This document shows positions 16,764 to 25,920 of a stretch of 64,000 nt of DNA, piece by piece; within the stretch, counting starts at the first letter, position 1; every line of letters begins with the position of its first letter. This stretch comes from Halarcobacter sp. (GTDB lineage: Bacteria; Campylobacterota; Campylobacteria; Campylobacterales; Arcobacteraceae). Location: positions 124,001-188,000 of the forward strand of contig JAQYVX010000002.1 of the NCBI GenBank assembly GCA_030145305.1, written 5' to 3'. A program made the translations under genes and the position numbers. The notes under the pieces are model-generated. The model was not told the DNA's origin and made no database searches. It saw only the letters and a program-made list of their open reading frames with translations.

Positions 16764-17568
16764 GAACACTTTTGCATTTGTTATTCCTTTAACTGCAATG
16801 TTAATTTCTTTTAGTATTTATTTATTTTCATCAAATATTTTAAATAACTATAAACTTACAATTGCCAATGACTATTCTATTGTAGTTGTGACAAATACCC
16901 CACTTATTAAAGAAGATATTACAAAACTAGCTGGTATTCATGTAGAAAGAATTATCACCCTTGAAAAAGATAAAATCATTACAAATATAAAATCAAGTCT
17001 TTCAAACTCTTCTATTGAGTTATTAAAAAGAAAACTTCCTCATTTTTATAAAATAAAACTAGAAGTTTTTCCTACAACAAGCGAACTTGAAACAATAAAA
17101 AATCAACTATTGCAAAATAAAAATATTAGAAAAGTTGAAATTTTTTCTAAAAACCATAATAGTGTTTATCTACTTTTATTACTACTTAGTCAAATAAGTT
17201 TTATACTATTTAATATTATTGCAATTTTTTCAATTATTATGATTTCAAAACAAATAAGAATTTGGTTTTACGAACATCATGAAAAAATTACTATTTTGAA
17301 ACTTCATGGGGCTTCTATTTTATATAGCTCTTCAACTATTTTAAAATATGCAATTTTTAGTTCTTTAATCTCCTTTTTAATTGTATCAGCAATGTTTTTT
17401 TACTTAATTGATAATATTGGAGTTTTACTACCAAATGATTTAGCAAATATAGTCGTTGTTAGTTTGACTTTAGAAAACTCTTTAATTAAGATTTTCTTAC
17501 TTTCTTTTGGAATTTCAATATTGACAATTTTAGGTGTACTAATAAAATATAAAATGAAACATGATTAA
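16750..17568 (+). CDS. ftsX: Cell division permease FtsX-like protein
   Basis: This 272-aa protein has the FtsX topology. TM1 is at residues 5-27, then a periplasmic loop of about 115 residues, then three TM segments (about 136-163, 195-216 and 243-265). The soluble loop would bind the EnvC-like coiled coil encoded next. The similarity to E. coli FtsX is low and the call leans on topology and context. It overlaps both neighbours (14 and 8 bases). Confidence 0.82.
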   Translation: MKFLKNTFAFVIPLTAMLISFSIYLFSSNILNNYKLTIANDYSIVVVTNTPLIKEDITKLAGIHVERIITLEKDKIITNIKSSLSNSSIELLKRKLPHFYKIKLEVFPTTSELETIKNQLLQNKNIRKVEIFSKNHNSVYLLLLLLSQISFILFNIIAIFSIIMISKQIRIWFYEHHEKITILKLHGASILYSSSTILKYAIFSSLISFLIVSAMFFYLIDNIGVLLPNDLANIVVVSLTLENSLIKIFLLSFGISILTILGVLIKYKMKHD

Positions 17569-18865
17569 AAATTTAATTCTTATTTTGCTAATTATCTCTT
17601 TTGCTAGTGCTTCTACAAAGAGTATTGAAAAAAAAATACAAAATAGTCAAGAGATATTGCAAAGAAATACTTCAAACCAAAAGAAAACTAATTTACAAGT
17701 TAAAATTCTTGCAAAACAAATTACTAATCAAAATAAAGAATTAACAAAATTAGAAAAAAATATAGACTCAATTAATAATGATATTAAAGAGCATCAAGAG
17801 AAGTTAGAAAAAGCAAGAAAAGATCTAGGTTCTCTTCAGAAAAATACTAAAACTCTAATCAAAGAGAAAAAAGATAGTGAAAATCAAATTGTAAAAGTTA
17901 TTATTGATGATTTTTCTTCTTCAATTGCTTTAAAACTCGCAAGAGAAAGTAGTCTTAGCGAATTAATCGACTCAGAAATATATACTATTCTTTCCCAAGG
18001 TTCAAAAGATGAAATCTTGAAATTGAACAATAGCTATGAACTCCTTACTCAAAATAAAAAAGACAATCAAAAAAGAATAGAAGAAATTAGTGATTACATT
18101 GAAAAAAGAAAAAAGAAAAAGAAAATACTAAACTTATTAAAAAATAAATACTCAAAATCTTTAACTTCTTTAGAAAACAAACATAAAGACTATCAACAAG
18201 AACTAAAAAACACTATCCAGAAGCAGAACTCTTTAAAAGAATTACTTGGTAAACTAAATATTTTAAAAAAAGAAGAATTAGTAAAAGAAAAAAGAGAAAG
18301 AATTGCAAAAGCTAGAAAATTAGCTCTTGAAAAGAAAAAAAAAGCTAAAAAAAGTAAAAAAAGTAAAAAAGACGATTATAGTGTAGATGATACAAGAAAT
18401 AACAAGTACGCAAATAATATTGATGTCGACGTTAGAATGATAGGTTCTTCAACTTCAGGAGTTAAAATATCAAGATATAGAGGAAGAAAAACAATTTCGC
18501 CTTTAGACTCCTTTGTAGTTATAAAAAAGTTTGGAAAATATTTTGATCCTGTTTATAAGATTGAGCTTTTTAATGAATCTATTGTTTTAAAAACAAAGAA
18601 GAAACAAGCAAAAGTGAAATCAATTTTTAAAGGCAAGATTGTATACGCTAAAAAAGATGCAGGAATGCTTGAAAATGTTGTTATTATTCAACATCCAAAT
18701 GGACTTCATACTATTTACTCACATTTAGATCAAATCTCTCCCTCTTTAAAAGTAGGACGTTGGATTAAAAAAGGTTATGTCGTAGGAAGAGTTAATGACA
18801 CACTTACTTTTCAAGCAACTAAAAATGAGATGCATATAAATCCAAAAGATCTTTTTAGAATATAG
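17561..18865 (+). CDS. EnvC-like murein hydrolase activator with degenerate LytM domain
   Basis: A 434-aa periplasmic protein: signal peptide (LILILLIISFASAS), a coiled coil over residues 20-260 rich in K, E, Q and N, a very basic KKKAKKSKKSKK linker near 265, and a C-terminal LytM/M23-type domain (about 310-434). The domain keeps the fold landmarks VVIIQHPNGLHTIYSHL and VGRWIKKGYVVGRV. It lacks the zinc-binding first His...Asp pair and the HxH that active peptidases need. That fits EnvC, an activator recruited by FtsEX rather than an enzyme. It is the last gene of the cluster, equivalent in position to Cj1275c. Confidence 0.82.
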   Translation: MIKNLILILLIISFASASTKSIEKKIQNSQEILQRNTSNQKKTNLQVKILAKQITNQNKELTKLEKNIDSINNDIKEHQEKLEKARKDLGSLQKNTKTLIKEKKDSENQIVKVIIDDFSSSIALKLARESSLSELIDSEIYTILSQGSKDEILKLNNSYELLTQNKKDNQKRIEEISDYIEKRKKKKKILNLLKNKYSKSLTSLENKHKDYQQELKNTIQKQNSLKELLGKLNILKKEELVKEKRERIAKARKLALEKKKKAKKSKKSKKDDYSVDDTRNNKYANNIDVDVRMIGSSTSGVKISRYRGRKTISPLDSFVVIKKFGKYFDPVYKIELFNESIVLKTKKKQAKVKSIFKGKIVYAKKDAGMLENVVIIQHPNGLHTIYSHLDQISPSLKVGRWIKKGYVVGRVNDTLTFQATKNEMHINPKDLFRI

Positions 18866-18933
18866 TTTTAATAATTGTTCAAAATAGCAATTTATCATGA
18901 CTAAACAAGCATTAAAAGTAAAAGGAATTTTAA

Positions 18934-20781
18934 ATGAAAAAAAATATTATTATTATTAATTCAATTATATTAATTGTCTTAATATCCTTAACTATAACAG
19001 CACTAAGTTTATATAACTTACGAACTGCTGGAATAAAATCAGCAATACACAATGCAGAATCAATCTCAGAAGTAGTAAAAAGTGGATTAACTAGCCATAT
19101 GATAAATAATAATATGGATAAAGTTGGTACTTTTATTAATAGTGTCTCAGATATAAAAAATATAGAAGAATTATGGCTTGTAAGAAGTCCTTTAATAAAT
19201 GAACAATTTGGGGATAAAGATAGAAATATTCCTAGAGATAAGTTAGACAAAGAAGTATTAAGAACGGGCAAGATAGCTTATGAAATAGATGAAAGTATAA
19301 CAAATACTTCAGTTCGAGTTACAATTCCATATAACGCAGTTGCGGAAAAAGGAATCAATTGTTTAAACTGCCATAATGTTAAACAAGGTTCAACTTTAGG
19401 AGCTGTTTCTTTAGTCTTAGATATAAGTGTACTAAAAGAAATTGGAATAAAATCTTTATATATAATTTCTTTTTTAATATTAATAACTATAATACTTTTT
19501 CTTATTTTTAGTAAAAAAATTCTAAACCCTTATTTTTCATTATATAATAATTTTAGAATTAATATGGAAGATGCATCAAAAGGAACATACAATAAAATAG
19601 GACTTCCTTCAGGTTTATCAAAAGAGATGATAAATATTACAGATGACTATAATAATTTAATGGTAGTATTTAAAGAGACAGTAGAAGATATTGAAAAGAA
19701 ATTACAAGGTTTTATTGGGCATCAAATTTCAGATAAAAATCAAAATCCTCTTGCTGCGTCTAAAGATATTATTAGTAATCTTTCGGACCTTTACCAATTT
19801 AAAAAGCAAGTGGAATTGGATAATTCAAAAGAAGAGATATATAATAGAATTTCTCAAATCTTTTTAAATAAATTTAATATAAAAAATTTTACATTTATAG
19901 AAATTGATACATTAAAACAAAAAATGCAAAAGATACAAGAAGTTGGAAACTCTTTTCATTGTTCTAAAATTATGAATGATAGACCAGAAAAGTGTAGAGC
20001 TGCTAGAACAAAAAATGATATTATATCAATTGATTTTCATAATTCTTGTCCCTATTTTGAAAACAAAGAAAAATCTTATTATTGTATGAATATCGACATT
20101 GCAAAAAATCTACAACTAATAATAAATTTTGTGTGTGACTCGAAAGAAGAATTAGAATCCCTAAAAAACAAAATTGTTTTTATAAAAAGTTATCTAGCTG
20201 AAGCTGCTCCTTCGCTTGAAGTAAAACTATTAATGATTGCCCTACAAGATTCTGCATTTAGAGATGGATTAACAGGACTTTATAATAGAAAATTCTTTGA
20301 AGAACACTCTAAAAAACTCATTCCTCAAATTGTTAGAGAAAATAGTAATATAGGTGTTTTAATGCTTGATATGGATCATTTTAAAGCAGTTAATGATGAA
20401 TATGGCCATGATATTGGGGATAAGGTCCTTAAGGAATTATCTTCAATATTAATGAATACAGTAAGAGAATCTGATGTTGTAATAAGATATGGTGGGGAAG
20501 AATTTATAATTCTTTTAGTTGGAGTAAAAACAGAAGAAGATGCTTTATTTGTTGCAAATAAAATTGGTAAAAGAGTTAGAGAAAATGAAATTGATGTATA
20601 TGCAGGAAATAAGCTTAAAAAGACTGTTAGTTTAGGTTTATCAATGTTCCCAAAAGATTCAAGCTCCTTTGATTCTGTTGTTAAAAATGCAGATATTGCA
20701 CTTTATGAAGCTAAAAATAGTGGTAGAGATAAAGTTGTAAGATTTGAGGAAGAACATGTTTCAAGTGTTGATTTATTTTAA
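18934..20781 (+). CDS. Membrane diguanylate cyclase with periplasmic c-type haem motif and Cys-rich middle domain
   Basis: A 615-aa sensor enzyme making cyclic di-GMP. TM1 (7-27) and TM2 (174-194) enclose a periplasmic domain whose end carries CLNCH at 143-147, a CxxCH c-haem attachment motif. A HAMP-like linker and a cytosolic GAF-like domain follow, with four cysteines at 343, 354, 372 and 384. The GGDEF domain starts near 440, with active site GGEEF at 520-524 and an RxxD inhibitory site (RESD, 511-514). It probably senses redox, O2 or NO through haem (inference). AAAAGGAA precedes the ATG. It is monocistronic and ends at a strong terminator. Confidence 0.88.
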   Translation: MKKNIIIINSIILIVLISLTITALSLYNLRTAGIKSAIHNAESISEVVKSGLTSHMINNNMDKVGTFINSVSDIKNIEELWLVRSPLINEQFGDKDRNIPRDKLDKEVLRTGKIAYEIDESITNTSVRVTIPYNAVAEKGINCLNCHNVKQGSTLGAVSLVLDISVLKEIGIKSLYIISFLILITIILFLIFSKKILNPYFSLYNNFRINMEDASKGTYNKIGLPSGLSKEMINITDDYNNLMVVFKETVEDIEKKLQGFIGHQISDKNQNPLAASKDIISNLSDLYQFKKQVELDNSKEEIYNRISQIFLNKFNIKNFTFIEIDTLKQKMQKIQEVGNSFHCSKIMNDRPEKCRAARTKNDIISIDFHNSCPYFENKEKSYYCMNIDIAKNLQLIINFVCDSKEELESLKNKIVFIKSYLAEAAPSLEVKLLMIALQDSAFRDGLTGLYNRKFFEEHSKKLIPQIVRENSNIGVLMLDMDHFKAVNDEYGHDIGDKVLKELSSILMNTVRESDVVIRYGGEEFIILLVGVKTEEDALFVANKIGKRVRENEIDVYAGNKLKKTVSLGLSMFPKDSSSFDSVVKNADIALYEAKNSGRDKVVRFEEEHVSSVDLF

Positions 20782-20798
20782 ATAAAAATTGCACAAAT

Positions 20799-20831
20799 AA
20801 AAAAAGGGAAGATTAATATCTTCCCTTTTTT
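20799..20831. terminator. Bidirectional intrinsic terminator
   Basis: A 14-bp stem (AAAAAAGGGAAGAT with ATCTTCCCTTTTTT) around a TAAT loop lies between the convergent diguanylate cyclase and dapD genes. It has A and T tracts on both sides, so it can end transcription in both directions. Confidence 0.9.
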
Positions 20832-20852
20832 ATTTATTTTTATTAAATATAA

Positions 20853-22040
20853 TTAGTGTAAATCAGCGTTTAATTTAACTTCTCTTGTTGATCTCATTGC
20901 TATAATTTGACCATTTACAGAGTTTTGTCTAAAATGAACTCCATTTACTTTTTGGAAATCCATACCTCTCATAAGTGTTTTTATTTCTTTATCCGGGTTA
21001 ATTTCTTTTAAAGCAGCAACAGCTTTTTCAGATAAAGTAATTTTTGTTCCAGGTAAGATTGTAACACCTGCATCTAAGATACAAGAATCACCAATAGCAG
21101 TTCCAGTACAAGAGTTTGCACCTAAAAGTGTATTTTCTCCAATTGAAACAGGAATACCATCAGTTCCTGAAAGAACTCCTAAAATCGAAGCTCCACCACC
21201 AACATCAGAACCAGCACCAACAACAGCTGAAGAAGATATTCTTCCTTCTACCATAACAGAACCTTCCGTTCCAGCATTAAAGTTAATATATGCAGCACCA
21301 GGCATTACAGTTGTTCCAGCTGCTAATTGTGCTCCAAATCTAACTTTTGAAGTTTCAAGAATTCTTGTATTATCAGCAGGAATTACATGAGATAAAAATC
21401 TTGGAAACTTATCTACCATTGTAATTTCAGGATATCTTCCAATTAATTTTAATGAAATTTCATTTTCTCTTAACCAATCTAATTCTAAAGGCTCATTTCC
21501 AACCCATGCACAGTTATGTAATGCTCCAAAGATACCATTTAAGTTTAAAGATCTTAAAGCAGCTTTTCCAGTTGAAAGTGCATATAATTTTAAATATGCA
21601 GCTTCTACTGATTCAACAGCCTCATCAGCAAAAATAAATACAACTTTATAATCATCAGAAGTAAATCCAGAATCTATTGGTAAAGATGATAATTGAGAAA
21701 CAACTTGAACATTTTTATGTTCTTGCCCTTTTGCTTCTGGAATAAATGGTCTAAATGATTCAATTGCAGTTGTTAAAAACTTGTCATTAACATTGCAAAC
21801 TAATTCAGATTTTGAAGTATCAATTTCACAACCAGCTTCTTTTAAAGCATTTAAAAAAACTGCCGCACTTCCATTATTTTCATTCCAATTAATTACAGGA
21901 TAAGTTGCTTGTAATATTTTATCAGGATTTAATTGTCCTCTATCTACTCTTGCAATACCAAATCCAATTGGGTTTTTATACCAAGATTGAGATTGAATAT
22001 CTTCAACTAATTTTTTAAAATCGTCTTTTGTAAATGCCAT
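20853..22040 (-). CDS. dapD: Tetrahydrodipicolinate N-succinyltransferase (Campylobacter type)
   Basis: A 395-aa enzyme of the lysine and meso-diaminopimelate pathway that succinylates tetrahydrodipicolinate. The C-terminal half is a left-handed beta-helix with hexapeptide repeats (VMVEGRISSSAVVGAGSDVG; SIGENTLLGANSCTG). The long N-terminal region and the end MRSTREVKLNADLH are those of the long DapD form found in Campylobacterota and Actinobacteria-type relatives, not the 274-aa E. coli form. AAGGAAG lies just before the start. Convergent to the cyclase gene. Confidence 0.92.
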   Translation of the reverse strand: MAFTKDDFKKLVEDIQSQSWYKNPIGFGIARVDRGQLNPDKILQATYPVINWNENNGSAAVFLNALKEAGCEIDTSKSELVCNVNDKFLTTAIESFRPFIPEAKGQEHKNVQVVSQLSSLPIDSGFTSDDYKVVFIFADEAVESVEAAYLKLYALSTGKAALRSLNLNGIFGALHNCAWVGNEPLELDWLRENEISLKLIGRYPEITMVDKFPRFLSHVIPADNTRILETSKVRFGAQLAAGTTVMPGAAYINFNAGTEGSVMVEGRISSSAVVGAGSDVGGGASILGVLSGTDGIPVSIGENTLLGANSCTGTAIGDSCILDAGVTILPGTKITLSEKAVAALKEINPDKEIKTLMRGMDFQKVNGVHFRQNSVNGQIIAMRSTREVKLNADLH

Positions 22041-22103
22041 TAATCTTCCTTATTTTTTTGGCATTATACTCTAAATTTGCTAAAGATATATTAAAAGAAA
22101 AGA

Positions 22104-23963
22104 TTAATAAATAGTATCCATATCAATGCTAGCCATAGCAGAATCTATACCATGAAGGGCTACAATTAAAGCTTTTGCATCAGTTGACCTTAAAATTATT
22201 TCATACCTATATTTATTTGCCATCTTAAAAATTGCACACTCTCCAAAACCTACAACTTCTATGTTTTTATTCTGCTTTAAAAGGTAAATATATTTATCTA
22301 ATTCTTCTTTTACTTTTAAGCCATTTGCATGTGAAAAAATTACTTTTGCCATTTTTAAATATGGAGGATATAAATCTTCTCTAAATTCTAGCTCTGATTC
22401 TAAAAACTCTTCATAATCACTTTCTTGTAAATAATAATTAAAAAACTCTTCATTTTGCGTTTTTACAATTACTTCACCCGCACCTTTTCTTCCACTTCTT
22501 CCTGCTATTTGAATTAATAAAGAAAGTGCTCGTTCTCTTGATTTGTATGAATTCATATTTAAAACCGAATCAATACCAAGAACAACTGCTAATTTTACAT
22601 TATGATAATCGTGTCCTTTGGAGAGCATTTGAGTTCCAACTAAAATATCAATTTTATTTTTATTAAAATCATTTAAAACTGCTTTTAATTTTGTATCTGT
22701 TTTAATTTCATCTCTATCAAATCTTTTTATAGTTTTATTTGGAAACAACTCTTTTAATTGAGTCTCAATTTCAGCAGTTCCAACTCTTAAATTGTGAATA
22801 ATTCCTGTTTTACAAGAAGGACAAAATTCAGGTATTTTTGAACTCCAACCACAGTAATGGCATTTTAAAGCCATAGTATTTTTATGTAAACTCATTGAAA
22901 CAGAGCAATAAGGACATTCAACTGATTTCCCACAAGAAGTACAAATTTGATATTTAAAATTTGCACGTGTTGGTAAAAATATAATTACTTGATTCTCATT
23001 TTTTAAAGTTTGTGTAATCTTATTTAAAATCATTGCTGATAAATCTGTTGAAGAATCATCGAAAAGTATTTTCTTACTTGTATCAAAGAAAGTCTCTTTT
23101 AATCTTACAAAAGGCAATTTTTGAAAAGAAGAAATTGAAGCGGTTGCACTTCCTAAAATTAATCTTAAATCATATTTTTTTGAGATATAAATAGCCAAAT
23201 CTTTTGCATGATATCTAGGCTTACTATCACTTTTATATGATTCATCATGCTCTTCATCTACTACAATTAATTTTAAATTATTTAGAGGAAGGAAAAGTGC
23301 TGATCTTGCACCTGCAATTAGTTTTATTTCCCCTTTATAAATTCCTTCTAATATCTCTTGCTTTTTCTTTTTTGTAACTTTTGAATGCCAAATAGCTAAG
23401 GTATTTCCAAAAACTTTCTCTAGACGCTTTTGCATTTGTGGAGTTAAAGAAATTTCAGGCATTAGTAAAAGTGCATCACCGCCACTATTTAAAATTTTTT
23501 CTATGGTTTTAATATATATTTCTGTTTTTCCACTTCCTGTATTTGCAAATAGAAGTGCTTGCTTTTTCTCTTCACAAAAAAAATAAGCTTTCTCTTGTTC
23601 TTTTGAAAGTTTAATTTGTGAGTCAAAAGTTTTTAATTCAAATTCTTCTTTTTTTTCTTTATTATATGGATGAAATATACTTAAAGCCTCACCTAAGGAA
23701 GAAACGTAATACTGTGAGGTAAATTTTGCAATTTCAAGCATTTTTTTATCATAATAAAAGGCTAAAATTTCAGATATTTCAACACATTTAAAAGCAGGTT
23801 TTTCTACTTTTTTTACAATAACAGCTTCACTTAAACTTTTTCTACCACGAAGTTGCACTAAGACTTTTGATCCTACTTCAATATCTTCTTTACTTTGGTA
23901 AGTTAAAGAAGCTAGAGGTGATTTTAAAAGTGAAACTTCGTAAAAATTTTTATTTTCATTCAT
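22104..23963 (-). CDS. priA: Primosomal replication helicase PriA
   Basis: A 619-aa superfamily 2 helicase that restarts stalled forks. It has an N-terminal 3'-DNA-binding domain, Walker A NTGSGKTEIYIK near residue 140, DEEH box VVDEEHDESYKSD, and a zinc region with paired CxxC motifs (CTSCGKSVECPYC; CHYCGW; CPSC). The helicase C motifs GTQMLSKGHDYHNV and IQIAGRSGRKGAGEV follow. It is shorter than E. coli PriA (732 aa), as usual in this phylum. It lies 5 bases downstream of the pseudopilin gene. Confidence 0.95.
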   Translation of the reverse strand: MNENKNFYEVSLLKSPLASLTYQSKEDIEVGSKVLVQLRGRKSLSEAVIVKKVEKPAFKCVEISEILAFYYDKKMLEIAKFTSQYYVSSLGEALSIFHPYNKEKKEEFELKTFDSQIKLSKEQEKAYFFCEEKKQALLFANTGSGKTEIYIKTIEKILNSGGDALLLMPEISLTPQMQKRLEKVFGNTLAIWHSKVTKKKKQEILEGIYKGEIKLIAGARSALFLPLNNLKLIVVDEEHDESYKSDSKPRYHAKDLAIYISKKYDLRLILGSATASISSFQKLPFVRLKETFFDTSKKILFDDSSTDLSAMILNKITQTLKNENQVIIFLPTRANFKYQICTSCGKSVECPYCSVSMSLHKNTMALKCHYCGWSSKIPEFCPSCKTGIIHNLRVGTAEIETQLKELFPNKTIKRFDRDEIKTDTKLKAVLNDFNKNKIDILVGTQMLSKGHDYHNVKLAVVLGIDSVLNMNSYKSRERALSLLIQIAGRSGRKGAGEVIVKTQNEEFFNYYLQESDYEEFLESELEFREDLYPPYLKMAKVIFSHANGLKVKEELDKYIYLLKQNKNIEVVGFGECAIFKMANKYRYEIILRSTDAKALIVALHGIDSAMASIDMDTIY

Positions 23964-23968
23964 CTTAA

Positions 23969-24400
23969 TTACTCATAATTATTGCACAAAGAAATAGTAC
24001 TTTTACAAATAAAAGAATCATCTATAAAACTAAATTCTAAATTTTCATCATCTTTTGTAAAAATCATATATTTTTTATCACTTACTTTAATCCACTTTCC
24101 AGGTTCTTTTTTCTCTTTTGTAGTTGAAATAAGAGGAAAATCTAAGATATTAGAAAAAAGTTTACTTTTTTCTATATTTACAGAAGCTTTATCTAAAACT
24201 ATTAAAGAGTCATTTTTAAGTAGAATATTTTTTGTTTTTGTTTTTGCTATTTGATTTCTAATAAGTGCAATTTCTGATTTAACTTTTGTTTTTACTGAGC
24301 TGTTTATGCTATCATTTACTTTAGAAATAACAAAACTTGAGATTATAGAAATAACTACTATAACAATGATAAGTTCAAGTAGTGAAAAAGCTTTTTTCAT
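23969..24400 (-). CDS. Type IV pilin-like / type II secretion pseudopilin
   Basis: A 143-aa protein with a class III signal. The short basic leader MKKA is followed by FSLLELIIVIVVISIISSFV, where the conserved F+1 and E+5 mark cleavage and methylation by prepilin peptidase. The remainder is a small soluble domain with two cysteines near the C-terminus (FICKSTISLCNN) that could form a disulphide. No other pilus genes are near, so its partner machine is unknown; a role in DNA uptake or type II secretion is possible. Confidence 0.85.
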   Translation of the reverse strand: MKKAFSLLELIIVIVVISIISSFVISKVNDSINSSVKTKVKSEIALIRNQIAKTKTKNILLKNDSLIVLDKASVNIEKSKLFSNILDFPLISTTKEKKEPGKWIKVSDKKYMIFTKDDENLEFSFIDDSFICKSTISLCNNYE

Positions 24401-24405
24401 TTTTA

Positions 24406-24615
24406 TTATAATTTTGGGATTTTATCAGATAAAACTTCTAAATCTTGTTTTAAATTATACAGTTCACCTGTAACACGAAGATAAGCCGCTAAAACTTCTC
24501 TAGTATCAAGGTTTTTATCTGAAGACAAATGTTTAACTACATCTTCTCTAAATTTATCATCAACTGTAATAGTATAGGCCATATTATTAATATGAAAAGT
24601 TAAATTATTTTCCAT
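24406..24615 (-). CDS. Small protein, ZapA-like in outline
   Basis: A 69-aa protein: two short beta strands (NNLTFHINNMAYTITVDD) then helices ending in a heptad-like stretch (LRVTGELYNLKQDLEVL). This strand-strand-helix-coiled-coil order is that of ZapA, the FtsZ-ring stabiliser, although it is shorter. It overlaps the 3' end of the preceding coiled-coil gene by 11 bases. The family call is tentative. Confidence 0.5.
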   Translation of the reverse strand: MENNLTFHINNMAYTITVDDKFREDVVKHLSSDKNLDTREVLAAYLRVTGELYNLKQDLEVLSDKIPKL

Positions 24616-24808
24616 TATGTTTAGCCTGTAAAAAAGTTACTGTACTATCAATTCGCAAAAGCATATCCTGATTATTTCTTTCTAATTCATCATTTTTATT
24701 TTTTAAAGCATCTAAATCTTGACGTAAGTTTTCATTCTCTTTTTTTACTAGTTCAAATTCGTAAATTAATTTGTCAATTTTCATATTTAATTTTTCAATG
24801 ATATTCAT
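24605..24808 (-). CDS. Small coiled-coil protein, ZapB-like in outline
   Basis: A 67-aa protein that is almost one continuous coiled coil: LNMKIDKLIYEFELVKKEN and then LRQDLDALKNKNDELERNN show clear heptads. Size and composition resemble ZapB, the FtsZ-ring associated coiled coil, but any short coiled coil would look alike. It is the first gene of a minus-strand run with the ZapA-like gene, the pseudopilin and priA. Confidence 0.5.
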   Translation of the reverse strand: MNIIEKLNMKIDKLIYEFELVKKENENLRQDLDALKNKNDELERNNQDMLLRIDSTVTFLQAKHNGK

Positions 24809-24853
24809 AAGAGCTATTCTATCTAAATTAAGCTAGTAAAATTATTTAAATTT

Positions 24854-25258
24854 TTATTTATCTTCAATAAAAAGTTTACCTTTATGATATTGTGCAGCAA
24901 CATCTTTCCCCCATTGAGAACAAAACTCTAAGTTTTCAGGCGATAATTTAAAAATATCATTAATATTTGAAATTAAAGCTTTCTCTTTTAAATCAAATTT
25001 ATCATCAGCATGAATTAAAATCATTAATTCCAAGATTACAATTTTTTTACTTTTTTTTGTTTTAAAATCTTTAAGTACTTCATCTAGTAAAAATTGATCA
25101 TTTTCAAAATTTTCATCATTTTCAATACCCATTTCAGCGCAATATTCTAATATTATTTCTTGTTCTTTTTCTCCATAATCATTATCAATTCGAGCTAAGT
25201 AGTGGGCAAGTTGTAAAAAAGAGAATTTCTCTTTTGTAGAAAGTTTCATTAAAAGCAT
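24854..25258 (-). CDS. TerB-like protein
   Basis: A 134-aa all-helical soluble protein. The pairs DNDYGEKEQEIILEYCAEMGI and ILELMILIHADDKFDLKEKAL have the D..hs..E...I pattern of the TerB family, first known from tellurite resistance and now linked to stress signalling. No other ter genes are close. TAGGA seven bases before the ATG at 25258 supports the start. Function unknown. Confidence 0.6.
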   Translation of the reverse strand: MLLMKLSTKEKFSFLQLAHYLARIDNDYGEKEQEIILEYCAEMGIENDENFENDQFLLDEVLKDFKTKKSKKIVILELMILIHADDKFDLKEKALISNINDIFKLSPENLEFCSQWGKDVAAQYHKGKLFIEDK

Positions 25259-25344
25259 TTATATCCTATATATTTGTTTGTATTTATAAATGCAATTATA
25301 ATCAAAAAAAGTTAATCATTGATGAATCATCATTTATTTTTTAT

Positions 25345-25920
25345 CTAATAAACATCATAACGAACAATTTCTTCAAAAAATTTATCCTCAAATTCATAAG
25401 ATAAGGTAAGCTCAAAAGTATCACTATCTACCCATTCATGAAATACAAATTGAGGCTTATCAATATCTTTAAATTCATAAGTTTTACCTTTTAAATATGT
25501 GTTCCAAATATCTCTTTTAAGTCTTCTTTTTACTCTTTTAAATCGACTACTTTCTTTTTTAGAGAAAAGTTCTATTGTTTGTAAATTGTTTGTTTTTAAT
25601 ATATCTACCACTAAAACTTTTTTATCACTTGAAAGATGGGCATTATAATCTAATCCACGAGAAGATAATACATATTCTTTTTTTCCATCAAAAATAAATA
25701 AGAGTCCATCTTCATTTATTATCTTCATCTCTTGAGTATTTATTTCTAGTTTTTTTTTTAAAGTTGAAACAACTTCATTTTTTATAGAAACTTTATTAGT
25801 ATTTTTTAAGTTTTCATTCTTCATAGTAGGAGTTAAAACTTGCTGGCTCTCTGCACATCCAGCAAAAAAAATCAAACTAAATGTTAAAAAAACAAGCTTA
25901 ATATATTTTATTTTTTCCAT
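25345..25920 (-). CDS. Hypothetical lipoprotein, last gene of the giant-protein operon
   Basis: A 191-aa protein with a signal peptide and lipobox FFAGC (Cys at 22). The mature part is polar, basic and beta-rich, without a domain I recognise. It overlaps the FN3 gene stop by 13 bases and has AAAGGAA upstream, so it is cotranslated with the multi-FN3 protein. As a lipoprotein it may anchor other products of this operon to a membrane (inference). Confidence 0.7.
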   Translation of the reverse strand: MEKIKYIKLVFLTFSLIFFAGCAESQQVLTPTMKNENLKNTNKVSIKNEVVSTLKKKLEINTQEMKIINEDGLLFIFDGKKEYVLSSRGLDYNAHLSSDKKVLVVDILKTNNLQTIELFSKKESSRFKRVKRRLKRDIWNTYLKGKTYEFKDIDKPQFVFHEWVDSDTFELTLSYEFEDKFFEEIVRYDVY

